Positions 18,586 through 26,338 of a DNA stretch of 64,000 nt are shown in pieces. Position numbers and translations under genes: made by a program. Position 1 is the stretch's first letter. Each line of letters begins with the position of its first letter. A model generated the notes under the pieces. That model was not told where the DNA came from. It worked only from the letters and a program-made list of their open reading frames with translations, and did no database searches. The DNA comes from Corynebacterium kroppenstedtii (lineage in GTDB: Bacteria > Actinomycetota > Actinomycetes > Mycobacteriales > Mycobacteriaceae), in the NCBI RefSeq assembly GCF_016894245.1, contig NZ_CP069792.1, forward strand, positions 310,001-374,000, written 5' to 3'.

Positions 18586-20214
18586 TCAGAGTCCGCCCGG
18601 CGCGGTGTGTTCTTGCAGGTCACGCACCGCACCCGCCTTGCGGCCAATATCGGGTAACCCGAGTGGGTAATGGCCATCGAAGCAGGCGCAACACAGTTCC
18701 GATCTCTGCTGGCGTGACGCGGCCACCATGTTTTCCACCGACACGTAGGCCAGGGAATCCGCGCCGATCGAGGCACGCACTCCCTCCACGACATCGTCTG
18801 GATCAAAGTCATTAGCCACCAGTTCGTCTGGGGAAGCAAAGTCGATCCCATAAAAACATGGCCACTTTACCGGCGGAGAAGCAATGCGAACATGAATCTC
18901 GGCCGCTCCAGCGTCGCGAAGCATCTTCACCAAGGCGCGCTGGGTATTGCCTCGCACGATGGAATCGTCGACAACGATCAGCCTTTTCCCACGGATAACT
19001 TCGCGTAACGGGTTGAGCTTCAGGCGGATACCCAACTGACGGATGGTCTGCGAGGGCTCAATAAACGTGCGGCCCACATAGGCGTTTTTCGTCAGCCCCT
19101 CTCCGAAAGGAATGCCCGAACCTTGCGCATAACCAACGGCCGCCGGTGTCCCCGATGAAGGCACGGGGATCACCAAATCGCCCTCCACCGGAGCTTCCTC
19201 GGCGAGACGCCGGCCAATTTCCACGCGCGTCGCATTGACTGCGCGGCCGCGGATCGTCGAATCCGGGCGGGCCAAATACACATACTCGAACACGCACCCG
19301 CGGTGCTGCGCGCGGGCGAAATGGTGCGAATGCACGCCGTCGTCGTCGATAATAAGAAATTCTCCCGGCTCGACCTCTCGGACGAAGCGAGCACCGACGA
19401 TATCCAGGGCACAAGTTTCCGACGCCACAACCCAGCCGCGTTCCAGGCGACCCAGGCAGAGGGGGCGCACACCGTGGGGATCGCGAGCGGCGTAGAGCTT
19501 TTCGCCATCGGTGAATGTCAGACAGAAGGCGCCACGAAGACGGGGAAGAAGCTCCTGAGCCGACTGGACCAACGAGGTGTCCTCATCGTGGTAGTACGCG
19601 AGCAACGCGCACATGACGTCGGAGTCGGTCGGGTCCGACGCGGGGTCAATCAAGCCATATGCTGCCGCTTCCCGGCGCAACTCGCCCTGATTGATGAGGT
19701 TTCCGTTATGTCCGAGGGCGACGTCGCCACCGCTGCGCGCCGTGCGGAACATGGGTTGGGCATGCTCCCAACGGACACCGCCAGCCGTGGAATATCGCGT
19801 GTGGCCGATGGCCACATGGCCTCTGAGGGCCGACAAGGTGGGCTCATCGAAAACTTGCGATACCAAGCCGAGATCTTTGAAGACCAGAATTTGCTGCCCA
19901 TCTCCGACACCGATCCCCGCTGCTTCTTGTCCCCGGTGTTGCAGAGCGTACAAACCGTAGTAGGTGAGCTTTGCCGTCTCCTCCCCTGGCGCGTAGACCC
20001 CGAAAACGCCACATTCTTCGCGCGGCTCGGTTTCACCGCGATCATCGAGGTTGATTGGTGCGAATCCCCCACTAGGTACACCGGAATCGGCCCCCCAGGG
20101 CCTGGTCGTGAACGGCTCGCTCGAGGTGGGGGCATCGGCCTCTACACACCACGGATCTACACAATCAGTGCGCGACACGACTCCCACTGTAATAACAATT
20201 GCTGGTTTTCCCAA
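18586..20214 (-). CDS. purF: Amidophosphoribosyltransferase PurF
   Basis: Committed step of purine synthesis: PRPP plus glutamine to phosphoribosylamine. 542 residues from the first ATG; the mature N-terminal nucleophile is the Cys of EECGVFGVYAPG (residue 68), so the preceding stretch is a long propeptide or the true start lies further in. Glutaminase domain, then the phosphoribosyltransferase PRPP loop LIVVDDSIVRGNT. C-terminal cysteines (LCCACFDGHYP) fit the Fe-S class. The SCP-like gene lies just upstream. Confidence 0.95.
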   Translation of the reverse strand: MGKPAIVITVGVVSRTDCVDPWCVEADAPTSSEPFTTRPWGADSGVPSGGFAPINLDDRGETEPREECGVFGVYAPGEETAKLTYYGLYALQHRGQEAAGIGVGDGQQILVFKDLGLVSQVFDEPTLSALRGHVAIGHTRYSTAGGVRWEHAQPMFRTARSGGDVALGHNGNLINQGELRREAAAYGLIDPASDPTDSDVMCALLAYYHDEDTSLVQSAQELLPRLRGAFCLTFTDGEKLYAARDPHGVRPLCLGRLERGWVVASETCALDIVGARFVREVEPGEFLIIDDDGVHSHHFARAQHRGCVFEYVYLARPDSTIRGRAVNATRVEIGRRLAEEAPVEGDLVIPVPSSGTPAAVGYAQGSGIPFGEGLTKNAYVGRTFIEPSQTIRQLGIRLKLNPLREVIRGKRLIVVDDSIVRGNTQRALVKMLRDAGAAEIHVRIASPPVKWPCFYGIDFASPDELVANDFDPDDVVEGVRASIGADSLAYVSVENMVAASRQQRSELCCACFDGHYPLGLPDIGRKAGAVRDLQEHTAPGGL

Positions 20215-20353
20215 CTAAATCCCAACTCAATCGCCACGATGCGGAGTGCAAAGGCGCGTGGGGCCGCGAGATTGCGCGATACGGATGGAGAAACGGAGTT
20301 GCATGGAGCGTAACCGCGGGAAAGTTCCGCCGGCAACAGGCTTTATCCGACCA

Positions 20354-20728
20354 CTACCGGACCTGAGGCAACCAGCGCGACACCTCCGCCGCACGAGAAC
20401 CTGAGAATTCCACCTCGGAACTGCAACTCTCCCACTCCACAATCCCCAGTGCGAGCTGAATCCACGTGAGGCCGTCGGTTTCCACCACATTGGGCGGAGT
20501 TCCCCTAGTATGCCGTGGCCCCTCGATGCACTGCACAGCCGCAAATGGAGGAACACGAACTTCCACGCTATGGCCCGGCGCGTCAGCCTCTAACGCTTTT
20601 AGGCTCGCGCGGACCGCTCGGGCAATCACACTCCGAGGAGGGCGTTCTACGTTCTGCGGATCCGTCGCCCAGGGCCTTACCTGTTCCAGGTCCGCCACTA
20701 GTTGCTGCGCATCAATTCTCTTAGTCAC
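20354..20728 (-). CDS. Sterol-carrier-like (SCP) family protein
   Basis: A 124-residue cytoplasmic protein beginning MTKRIDAQQLVADLEQV. The pattern RAVRASLKALEADAPGHSVEVRVPP ... WIQLALGIVEW matches the bacterial SCP-type proteins found next to purF in mycobacteria and corynebacteria. Ligand and function unknown. Same strand as purF, 139 bp upstream, so it may share its transcript. Confidence 0.7.
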   Translation of the reverse strand: MTKRIDAQQLVADLEQVRPWATDPQNVERPPRSVIARAVRASLKALEADAPGHSVEVRVPPFAAVQCIEGPRHTRGTPPNVVETDGLTWIQLALGIVEWESCSSEVEFSGSRAAEVSRWLPQVR

Positions 20729-20844
20729 GCACTAACTGTACTGCCAACCCTTACAATGCAAGAGTTACGTAGTTCACTGCCCGATTGTTCGCTGCCCGTT
20801 TTTGCGGGATACACATAAACATCGAAGCATCGACGAAGGAAACC

Positions 20845-21903
20845 ATGACAACTAAGGACACACAACACACCACTGACACCGAAGAACGTGGAAAGACTGC
20901 CGAGAAGCCCCACGCGACTGGCCGACGCAACAATAGCGTCACACTGCGGTTCCTTGCAGCCCCCAACGACATCCTGCTCGCGGGTGCGATGGGCGTCCAC
21001 GGTGGGCGCGTTCTCGAGTGGATCGACAAAGCTGCCTACGCGTGCGCTGTCGGGTGGTCCGGAGCCTACTGCGTCACGGCATACGTCGGGCACATCCACT
21101 TCACCCGCCCGATACCATCCGGGCATCTCGTCGAGGTGAAATCCACCATCGCCTACACAGGGCGATCGTCGATGCACATTGTCAACGAAGTCTATTCCGC
21201 CGACCCGCGTGACGGATCGTTTAGCCGCGCCTGCGACTGCCTGGTCATCTTCGTCGCTTTGGACGAGCACGGAAAATCCATACCCGTCCCCACCTGGACA
21301 CCCACCACAGAGGAAGAGATCCGAGTTCGGGACGCCGCCCTCTCCCGCGTTGATCTCCGCAAAGCTATCGAAGAGGAGATGCTGAAACAAACATATACCG
21401 ACAATTCGACGGCCCCTGAGCTGGTCACCCGCTTTATGGCTAAACCACAAGATGTCAACTGGGGTGGCAAAGTCCACGGCGGCACCGCCATGGCATGGAT
21501 CGACGAAGCAGCCACCGCCTGCACAATGGAATTCGCTGGGCATCGCACTGTCGCGGTCTATGCGGGAGGAATCCGGTTCTATCGGCCGATCCAGATCGGA
21601 GACCTTATTGAAGCCGACGCCCGAATCATCCGCACCGATACGCGTTCCATGCAAACTAGTGTTCACGTTTATGCTGGCGACCCGCGGGAAGGCCGCAGCG
21701 GGATGAAACTAGCGATCCACGCCTCAGCCGCCTATATGGGAATCGATGAGGACGGTAACCCACTGACTGCACGCCACTTCACTCCCACCACGGAAGAAGA
21801 TAAGCGCCTGGCCGAACACGCAGAAACACTCCGTAATCTGCGCGCCGAGTACTCCCCCCACCCGCTTGTGCCGCACAATCCGATATCGCGACGGATTCAA
21901 TAA
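20845..21903 (+). CDS. Double-hotdog acyl-CoA thioesterase
   Basis: 352 residues from the ATG at 20845, preceded by GAAGGA; a longer frame begins at 20785. Two tandem hotdog domains are plain: AGAMGVHGGRVLEWIDKAAYACA at about residues 55-75 and the parallel VNWGGKVHGGTAMAWIDEAATACT at about 215-235. Members hydrolyse acyl-CoA thioesters of medium or long chain. Standing alone between the purF and glycosyltransferase regions; a role in fatty-acid turnover is inferred. Confidence 0.88.
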   Translation: MTTKDTQHTTDTEERGKTAEKPHATGRRNNSVTLRFLAAPNDILLAGAMGVHGGRVLEWIDKAAYACAVGWSGAYCVTAYVGHIHFTRPIPSGHLVEVKSTIAYTGRSSMHIVNEVYSADPRDGSFSRACDCLVIFVALDEHGKSIPVPTWTPTTEEEIRVRDAALSRVDLRKAIEEEMLKQTYTDNSTAPELVTRFMAKPQDVNWGGKVHGGTAMAWIDEAATACTMEFAGHRTVAVYAGGIRFYRPIQIGDLIEADARIIRTDTRSMQTSVHVYAGDPREGRSGMKLAIHASAAYMGIDEDGNPLTARHFTPTTEEDKRLAEHAETLRNLRAEYSPHPLVPHNPISRRIQ

Positions 21904-22044
21904 CGCGTTCAATAACACCCGAGGAAGAAATTCGGGGCTGTGACGGCGTCGATTCCCTAAAACCAGGGCAACCCCGGGACGCCGGCAGGGGCGCCTGAAG
22001 CGGCCCCCAGAGTGCCCATCTCAAATGCCTGCAATCACTGAGCT

Positions 22045-24537
22045 TTATGAGCTCTTCTCTTGAGTGAGGTCATAAACGGTCACACCGTCGATGGAAGTAG
22101 CAGTGAAGTGTTCCTTCACCCACGACGTGATCTCACTGTTCCCACCAGGTGCACCGCCCTGACCGGAATCAGCAATGAAGAAGTGAATCTTTTTCTCCGA
22201 TACCAATTTCTTAAACTGATCCAACGTAGGAGCATCATCACTACCGCTGAAACCACCGATAGGCATAACATCCGTATCAGTAGCCAACTGGTAGCTGGCT
22301 GCACCTTGCGAACCAATCGTCGCCGCGGACCACTTATACTTACCGGAATCTTCTTTCAGCTTGTTTTTCAGAGTCTCACTGACAGTCATCTGACCCGGAC
22401 CACCCGGCGACGACGCTCCACCCTGCTTACCAGCTGAAGCCGACGACCCACCTGATCCATTCGGCGAACCTGATCCATTCGGCGAAGCGCCCGGCATACT
22501 GTTACTTGACTTATCCGTCGTCGTGCCAGCACCGCCAGGCCCCCCAGGCATGCCCTGACCATTGCCACCGTTCGGTGGAGTTCCGCCGCCATTCGGAGCA
22601 GCACCGCCACGGCCACCGTTCTGACCATTACTGGGCGCCTGGCCAGGCGAGGAAGCACCATCTTGGCCGTTGGCACCAGATTGTCCATCGGAACCTTGTC
22701 CATCGGAACCTTGTCCGTCGGCGCCACCTTGGCCGCCGAGACCGCCACCACCTGGGCCTCCCATGCCGGAATCAGATTTCGGCCCAGCTGCGACGACCGA
22801 ACCGGTATTTGCGTGAGCGATGGTGTACGCACTGTACGCACTCGGCCCCGCAAGCATCGCGGCTGCGACAATACCGACGACGCCCACTCGGAACGACAAA
22901 GCACGTGTGGAAAGCGTCGAAGACGCGGATCCATCAGCGTGCCGACGAGCTCCTGCCGTGGACACCCACGGCAAAGCGAACCATCCCGCTGCACCGATGA
23001 CCGTGGCGACGAGAATAGCCCACGGTAACCACGTCGGGAATGAATCGGACGCACGACGAAGGACACCGAATCCCGTCACACCGGACGCGAGGATAGCGAC
23101 GGCGCTCACAGCACGAACCCACAGGCGATCACGGTGCTGCCATGCATCGGCAGCGCCCATGCCGACCAGTCCAGCCATCGGAGGAACCATAGCCACGGTG
23201 TAGTACTGGTGCATCGTGCCCTCCATGAAGCTGAACGTCCCGGCACACATGAGCAGCCAGACGCCGAGCCCGATGTACAGGCCACGCTTCGTATTTTTTA
23301 GCGGTGCTCGCCCGCACAGGACTATCCCCATCACGAGGGCGATCAGCGCTGCAACGAATAGCCACGTAGCTTGGCCACCTAACTGTTGGTTAAACAGGCG
23401 GAGGATGCTCGGTTCACCAGAGAACGTCGGGCCACCGTGGCCACCACCTCCCGGGGATCCGCCTTGCGGCATGTTTGCCATCTGCCCCGAGTTCCCAGCC
23501 TGTGCCATGCCGTTACTGGCAGCAGAGGCTGCGCCCTGAACAGCGTCGGAACCAGAACTGACCCCTTGGCCGGCGCCATCGGGACTACCACCTGCGCCAC
23601 CGCCGGGGGCACTGCCGTTGCCGCTGAGCCGGCTGAATCCGTTATATCCGAGGGTCAATTCCCAAATAGAGTTATTGGTCGAGCCACCGATATAGGGCCG
23701 TGACGATGATGGCCACACAGCCACTGCCACGATGTACCAGCCAGCGGAGACGACCATGGCGGCCACGGTGGCAAGGCTTTGCCCCAGCTTGACCTTCCAG
23801 GAACGCGGGGAAACCACCGCTAAGAGGACGACGAGCGCAGGAATGATCAACAAAACTTCGCCCTGCTTAGCCAAGAAGCCGAGACCGACGAAGACGCCGG
23901 TTAACACAGCCCAGCGCCATTTACCGCTCTCCACGCAGCGCATGGCCGCCCAAACAGAACATGTCATGAGGAGGACGAGCATCGCGTCGGGGTTATTGAA
24001 GCGGAACATCAGCACCGCGACTGGGGTGGTGGCCAGCACGATCCCCGACACAAAGCCCGCTGTCGACCCGGCATAGCGACGGACCGTAGCCCACAGGACG
24101 GCAACGGAACCCACACCAAGAAGGGCGTATGGCACCAGGACGGACCAAGAATTTAACCCAAAAATCTTGATGGCTAATGCCGAAGGCCACAAAGATAGTG
24201 GAGTTTTATCCACGGTAATTGTGTTACCCCAGTCCGATGAACCGAAAAGAAATGCGGTCCAATTCTTCGACCCAGCTTGGCTAGCAGCAGCATAAAAGTC
24301 ATTGCCATAGCTGTTGTTATCCAGTTCCCACACGAAAAGAAATGCTGAGCCTATTACTAAGGCTATGAATCCAGCCAACTCTTTTCCGCGCGGGAAGCCC
24401 TGAACCTCGGAACAAATCCCCGACTTTTTGTTTCTATCTTGTGTTTTCGGACCCTGCGGAACGTTGGCGTGATGCTGTCTGTGATTTTTTGTCTCACTAT
24501 GACTGCCACCAGCTCCTTTCACCATACTCATCGTCAT
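22045..24537 (-). CDS. GT39-type membrane glycosyltransferase with Gly/Asn-rich loop
   Basis: Polytopic membrane enzyme of 830 residues. The N-terminal motif WELDNNSYGNDFYAAASQAGSK followed by TVDKTPLSLWPSALAIKIFG marks the ArnT/PMT-like GT39 superfamily, which uses polyprenyl-phosphate sugars outside the membrane. Low-complexity Gly/Asn/Ser/Pro segments lie near residues 310-370 and 590-720, and a soluble C-terminal domain follows. Good ribosome site (GAGGAGAATGA) before the ATG. It is last in a cluster with the GT2 and GtrA genes, which would make and flip the lipid-linked sugar. Sugar and acceptor unknown. Confidence 0.85.
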   Translation of the reverse strand: MTMSMVKGAGGSHSETKNHRQHHANVPQGPKTQDRNKKSGICSEVQGFPRGKELAGFIALVIGSAFLFVWELDNNSYGNDFYAAASQAGSKNWTAFLFGSSDWGNTITVDKTPLSLWPSALAIKIFGLNSWSVLVPYALLGVGSVAVLWATVRRYAGSTAGFVSGIVLATTPVAVLMFRFNNPDAMLVLLMTCSVWAAMRCVESGKWRWAVLTGVFVGLGFLAKQGEVLLIIPALVVLLAVVSPRSWKVKLGQSLATVAAMVVSAGWYIVAVAVWPSSSRPYIGGSTNNSIWELTLGYNGFSRLSGNGSAPGGGAGGSPDGAGQGVSSGSDAVQGAASAASNGMAQAGNSGQMANMPQGGSPGGGGHGGPTFSGEPSILRLFNQQLGGQATWLFVAALIALVMGIVLCGRAPLKNTKRGLYIGLGVWLLMCAGTFSFMEGTMHQYYTVAMVPPMAGLVGMGAADAWQHRDRLWVRAVSAVAILASGVTGFGVLRRASDSFPTWLPWAILVATVIGAAGWFALPWVSTAGARRHADGSASSTLSTRALSFRVGVVGIVAAAMLAGPSAYSAYTIAHANTGSVVAAGPKSDSGMGGPGGGGLGGQGGADGQGSDGQGSDGQSGANGQDGASSPGQAPSNGQNGGRGGAAPNGGGTPPNGGNGQGMPGGPGGAGTTTDKSSNSMPGASPNGSGSPNGSGGSSASAGKQGGASSPGGPGQMTVSETLKNKLKEDSGKYKWSAATIGSQGAASYQLATDTDVMPIGGFSGSDDAPTLDQFKKLVSEKKIHFFIADSGQGGAPGGNSEITSWVKEHFTATSIDGVTVYDLTQEKSS

Positions 24538-24609
24538 TTCATTCTCCTCATTCTCACCACATCATTTCCACACCATCTGCACACTTCATCATGTTTCATG
24601 TGAATTTCC

Positions 24610-24741
24610 TTATTCTTTAATCCAGCGGGTCATTACACGGTCTTTTCGTGAACCCAACAACTTCCTAGGAATCCGATTGAACGCACCCTGCAATGGATAT
24701 TTTCCTGTCGTATATGTCTGCCATTTTGCTTCCGTTAACAC
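24610..24741 (-). CDS. Candidate small basic protein (43 residues) after GtrA
   Basis: Read by eye in the 209-bp gap between GtrA and GT39. A GTG at 24741, eight bases after GGAAGG, opens 43 codons: LTEAKWQTYTTGKYPLQG, then AFNRIPRKLLGSRKD, RVMTRWIKE and TAA. Ten basic against three acidic residues, no membrane helix. The same frame stays open upstream into the end of the GtrA gene, so it could also be a shifted C-terminal extension. Codons are AT-rich like the neighbours. Function unknown. Confidence 0.4.
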   Translation of the reverse strand: MLTEAKWQTYTTGKYPLQGAFNRIPRKLLGSRKDRVMTRWIKE

Positions 24742-24746
24742 GTGGT

Positions 24747-25154
24747 TTACCTTCCGCTGCCGATGCGACGTCGGTGTCGGAATGAATAGAAGTACGCACG
24801 TAAAGCAACAAAACGGATGACTGTGGCGACGACGTTGGCCACTGTCAAGACGATCAACTCTGTCGTTGCCGAGGCATCAGGATTCACCCACGACAAGCCC
24901 ACGAGGGATAACGACGTGACCAACCAACACACAACAAAAATAAACAAACCGCTCAGCTGATCTTTGGCCACGTTTTTTCGGCCAGATATGCCAAAGGTGA
25001 ATGCCCTATTGGCAGCAGTATTTAGAACTGCAGTGATCAGAAGGCAAAGAAAATTGTTTACTTGTGCAGGCAAAAACGCCGAGAAAGCCAAGTAGAGAAC
25101 GGCATACGCTACCGTCGAGGCGATTCCGACAATGCCGAATCGCCAGACATGCCT
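24747..25154 (-). CDS. GtrA-like flippase domain, read by -1 frameshift from the GT2 gene
   Basis: Four-helix GtrA/DPMS-type domain thought to carry or flip polyprenyl-phosphate sugars. The frame reads RHVWRFGIVGIASTVAYAVL from 25154 and ends at 24747 (135 residues). Upstream to its nearest stop there is no ATG, GTG or TTG; the first possible start, TTG at 25091, lies inside the first helix and would remove it. The frame is -1 relative to the overlapping GT2 gene, and the slip site T TTT TTA sits at the junction. The shifted product would be a GT2-GtrA fusion of about 496 residues, the arrangement common in actinobacteria. Confidence 0.75.
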   Translation of the reverse strand, partial: RHVWRFGIVGIASTVAYAVLYLAFSAFLPAQVNNFLCLLITAVLNTAANRAFTFGISGRKNVAKDQLSGLFIFVVCWLVTSLSLVGLSWVNPDASATTELIVLTVANVVATVIRFVALRAYFYSFRHRRRIGSGR

Positions 25155-25160
25155 AAAAAA
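25101..25160 (-). other. Candidate programmed -1 frameshift signal
   Basis: The minus strand carries TTTTTTA at 25160-25154, phased T TTT TTA in the GT2 frame. After a 9-nt spacer, GGCGATTC (25144-25137) can pair perfectly with GAATCGCC (25126-25119), 8 bp around a 10-nt loop. Loop bases GGCAT (25136-25132) could also pair with ATGCC (25105-25101), a possible pseudoknot. Slippery heptamer, spacing and structure are those of known -1 sites. A plain indel in the six-T run would look the same. Confidence 0.55.
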
Positions 25161-26236
25161 CTTTGCTTGGGATCCGGCCGACCCGTCACCCCCTCCAACA
25201 CCGGAGGCTCAGATGCTCTCGAAGAGCGGCGGAATGAATCGAGATTAATCCGATGAGACGCAATATTTCGTCTCACTCTCCACATTCCGCGTAAATCCTG
25301 TAATGCAGTTTCGACGACATTAACGCGCGAATCAGGGTCATCGGTCCAATCTACGGGGACCTCATGAATCCGGTACCCAGCTTTTTCTGCGAGGAGCAAC
25401 ACTTCGGTATCAAAGAACCAATTCGGGTCTTCAACATGAGGCAGAATGGCGCGGGCAACGTCGGTACGCATTGCTTTAAAACCACACTGGGCGTCAGAAA
25501 AGTGTGCTGACATCATGAGACGAAGCATGTGGTTATATGTCCGCGAGATAAACTCACGTTTTGAACCACGAACAACATTGGCTGAGCGAGCTAACCGTGA
25601 ACCAATAGCAATATCGGAATGGTCAGAAACCAAAGGCGCTAATAACGGAAGCAAAGCATGCAAATCGGTTGAGAGATCTACATCCATATAAGCCACAACA
25701 TCACATTGCGACTCCAACCACACCTTCTTCAGCATCCGCCCTCGGCCTTTTTGGTCCAAGTGAACCCGACGAACCGACGGCAGCTGGCGCTCCAACTCCC
25801 CCGCAACAATCCACGTGTTATCAATGGACGCATTATCAGCAATCGTGACCATCGTCGTGAATGGCACCAGGCTCGACAGGCTCTTTACCAAGTGAGTGAC
25901 GGACGTGGGCAAGGACGTCGCCTCGTTGTACACGGGAATGACGATCTCCACTGTGGTCTGGCGCGGATCTGTTGGGTTATAGGACCCAGCTTTCCCCTGA
26001 GCTGAGTCACCCGGCGCGGCGAGTGCGGTCTCCTGTGCGATGGTGGACACTCGGAAGTCAGCTGAGTTCTCCGACATGGCACGGGAATTCAACGTGGACA
26101 AAGCGGGGTGGGTTTCGCCAACGGAGACTCCCCCGGCGACGGCACGGGGTTGAGATGGCTGTGCCGTCGGTGCGAAGGAGCCAGTCTCGATACTCGGATT
26201 CTTGGACTTACTGGTATACAGCGCATGAAATGTCAT
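25109..26236 (-). CDS. Glycosyltransferase family 2, polyprenyl-phosphate sugar synthase type
   Basis: Cytoplasmic GT-A enzyme, 375 residues in the zero frame. A 95-residue polar N-terminus precedes the GT2 core: VEIVIPVYNEATSLP, DNASIDNTW, and the metal-binding DVD at residues 185-187 (AYMDVDLSTD). FSDAQCGFKAMR is typical of dolichol-phosphate-mannose/glucose synthases such as DPM1. The zero frame ends 14 codons after the slip site (GMSGDS...PRR), whereas a -1 shift continues into GtrA. Heads the GT2-GtrA-GT39 cluster; divergent from nothing, as purL lies downstream on the same strand. Confidence 0.88.
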   Translation of the reverse strand: MTFHALYTSKSKNPSIETGSFAPTAQPSQPRAVAGGVSVGETHPALSTLNSRAMSENSADFRVSTIAQETALAAPGDSAQGKAGSYNPTDPRQTTVEIVIPVYNEATSLPTSVTHLVKSLSSLVPFTTMVTIADNASIDNTWIVAGELERQLPSVRRVHLDQKGRGRMLKKVWLESQCDVVAYMDVDLSTDLHALLPLLAPLVSDHSDIAIGSRLARSANVVRGSKREFISRTYNHMLRLMMSAHFSDAQCGFKAMRTDVARAILPHVEDPNWFFDTEVLLLAEKAGYRIHEVPVDWTDDPDSRVNVVETALQDLRGMWRVRRNIASHRINLDSFRRSSRASEPPVLEGVTGRPDPKQSFLGMSGDSALSESPRR

Positions 26237-26338
26237 GGCTTATACTCAAGTATTCTCCGCTGGGAGGTTTGGAAAAATAACCTTCAGAATATCTGTCACG
26301 GAAAACTTAGATATTCTTCCCAGAAAAAGTGAAATATC

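Noticed and set aside
19303..20313. 336-codon frame antisense to purF
   Set aside because: Mirror frame of a strongly coding gene; no motif or ribosome site.
22665..22740. Short direct repeats as a possible CRISPR array
   Set aside because: The units are coding repeats of Gly/Asp/Gln in GT39, with no spacers.
22386..23203. Several long overlapping frames opposite and within the Gly-rich part of GT39
   Set aside because: Products of the GC-rich repetitive codons of the low-complexity loop; the GT39 frame explains the stretch.
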